Positions 63,864 to 64,000 of a DNA stretch of 64,000 nucleotides are shown in pieces. The stretch is from positions 673,243-737,242 of the forward strand of contig NZ_JAMHJQ010000001.1 of NCBI RefSeq assembly GCF_023534745.1, given 5' to 3'. This DNA comes from Streptomyces sp. 35G-GA-8 (GTDB lineage Bacteria > Actinomycetota > Actinomycetes > Streptomycetales > Streptomycetaceae). The notes beneath the pieces are model-generated. The model was not told the origin of the DNA. It worked only from the letters and a program-made list of their open reading frames with translations, and searched no databases. Position 1 is the first letter of the stretch. Each line of letters begins with the position of its first letter. Made by a program: the position numbers and the translations under genes.

Positions 63864-64000
63864 TCATGCCTCCGGTCCGGCCAGCTCGAAGTCGTCCTTC
63901 GTCAGTTCGGCCCGCAGCCGCTCCTCGGCGACGTCGGCGTAGTGCGCGGACAGTTCGACGCCCACGAAGCGGCGCCCCTCGCGCAGGGCCGCGACCCCGG
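63864..64000 (-). CDS. C-terminus of a DNA methyltransferase (start beyond window)
   Basis: The last 45 codons, reading VAALREGRRFVGVELSAHYADV then AEERLRAELTKDDFELAGPEA and stop. This is the conserved end of beta-class N4/N6 DNA methyltransferases, where the SAM-binding motif I region (GT-VAAL--GR-FVG-E) lies near the C-terminus. The catalytic motif is outside the window. It converges on the NucS-like nuclease and might belong with it or with other DNA-modification genes to the right. Confidence 0.75.
   Translation of the reverse strand, partial: GVAALREGRRFVGVELSAHYADVAEERLRAELTKDDFELAGPEA

Overview
This window is chromosomal DNA from a Streptomyces-like actinomycete. The evidence is very high GC in third codon positions, frequent GTG starts, 4-base ATGA/GTGA gene overlaps, and Streptomyces-type genes: a chitin-sugar ABC transporter of the NgcEF type, an aconitase, and a MurA paralogue carrying an N-terminal helix-turn-helix. 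As I recall, S. coelicolor has the same anchors close together (SCO5998 murA-like, SCO5999 aconitase, SCO6005 ngcE). If so, the sugar genes between aconitase and murA and the defence genes after murA are lineage-specific insertions. I could not check this.

Region 1 (1-9.4 kb) holds the 5' part of an NgcF-like permease and NgcE-like binding protein on the minus strand. A secreted GH92 mannosidase runs divergently. Their shared promoter region carries a DasR-box-like sequence and a LacI-type operator. Aconitase is convergent with the mannosidase.

Region 2 (9.6-28.1 kb) is a carbohydrate-use region. A DeoR regulator, a D-2-hydroxyacid dehydrogenase and an FGGY kinase face a second FGGY kinase and a histidine phosphatase. 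Next is a five-gene operon encoding a GH78 rhamnosidase, a binding protein, two permeases and a GH106-like rhamnosidase. Neither rhamnosidase has a visible signal peptide, which suggests import of intact rhamnosides and cytoplasmic hydrolysis. A 12-bp-period direct repeat, ATGTGAWAT-N3-NCGTG, occurs in the promoter regions of both gene sets. A Tat-exported PhoD phosphatase follows.

Region 3 (28.1-29.7 kb) is the HTH-MurA fusion. A perfect palindrome overlaps its -10 hexamer, and the transcript is probably leaderless. The same TATCTC-N6-GAGATA architecture lies upstream of aconitase.

Region 4 (30-64 kb) is a defence island. It begins with an OGG-fold DNA glycosylase-like protein, an IS3-type transposase remnant, a HEPN protein and a PD-(D/E)XK nuclease. 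The centre is a minus-strand operon of a soluble Ser/Thr kinase, a SNF2 helicase, a giant adenine methyltransferase, a giant DEAD/DUF1998 helicase and a RelE-like/UvrD fusion helicase. It recalls class 1 DISARM in gene order (DrmD, DrmMI, then DrmA and DrmB apparently fused) but no PLD-type DrmC is present and it gains a kinase and a RelE-UvrD protein. Directly upstream is a complete Wadjet anti-plasmid operon (jetABCD, DUF2397/2398/SMC/2399 type). The right edge has two small conserved-looking ORFs, a NucS/DUF5655-like nuclease and the 3' end of a DNA methyltransferase.
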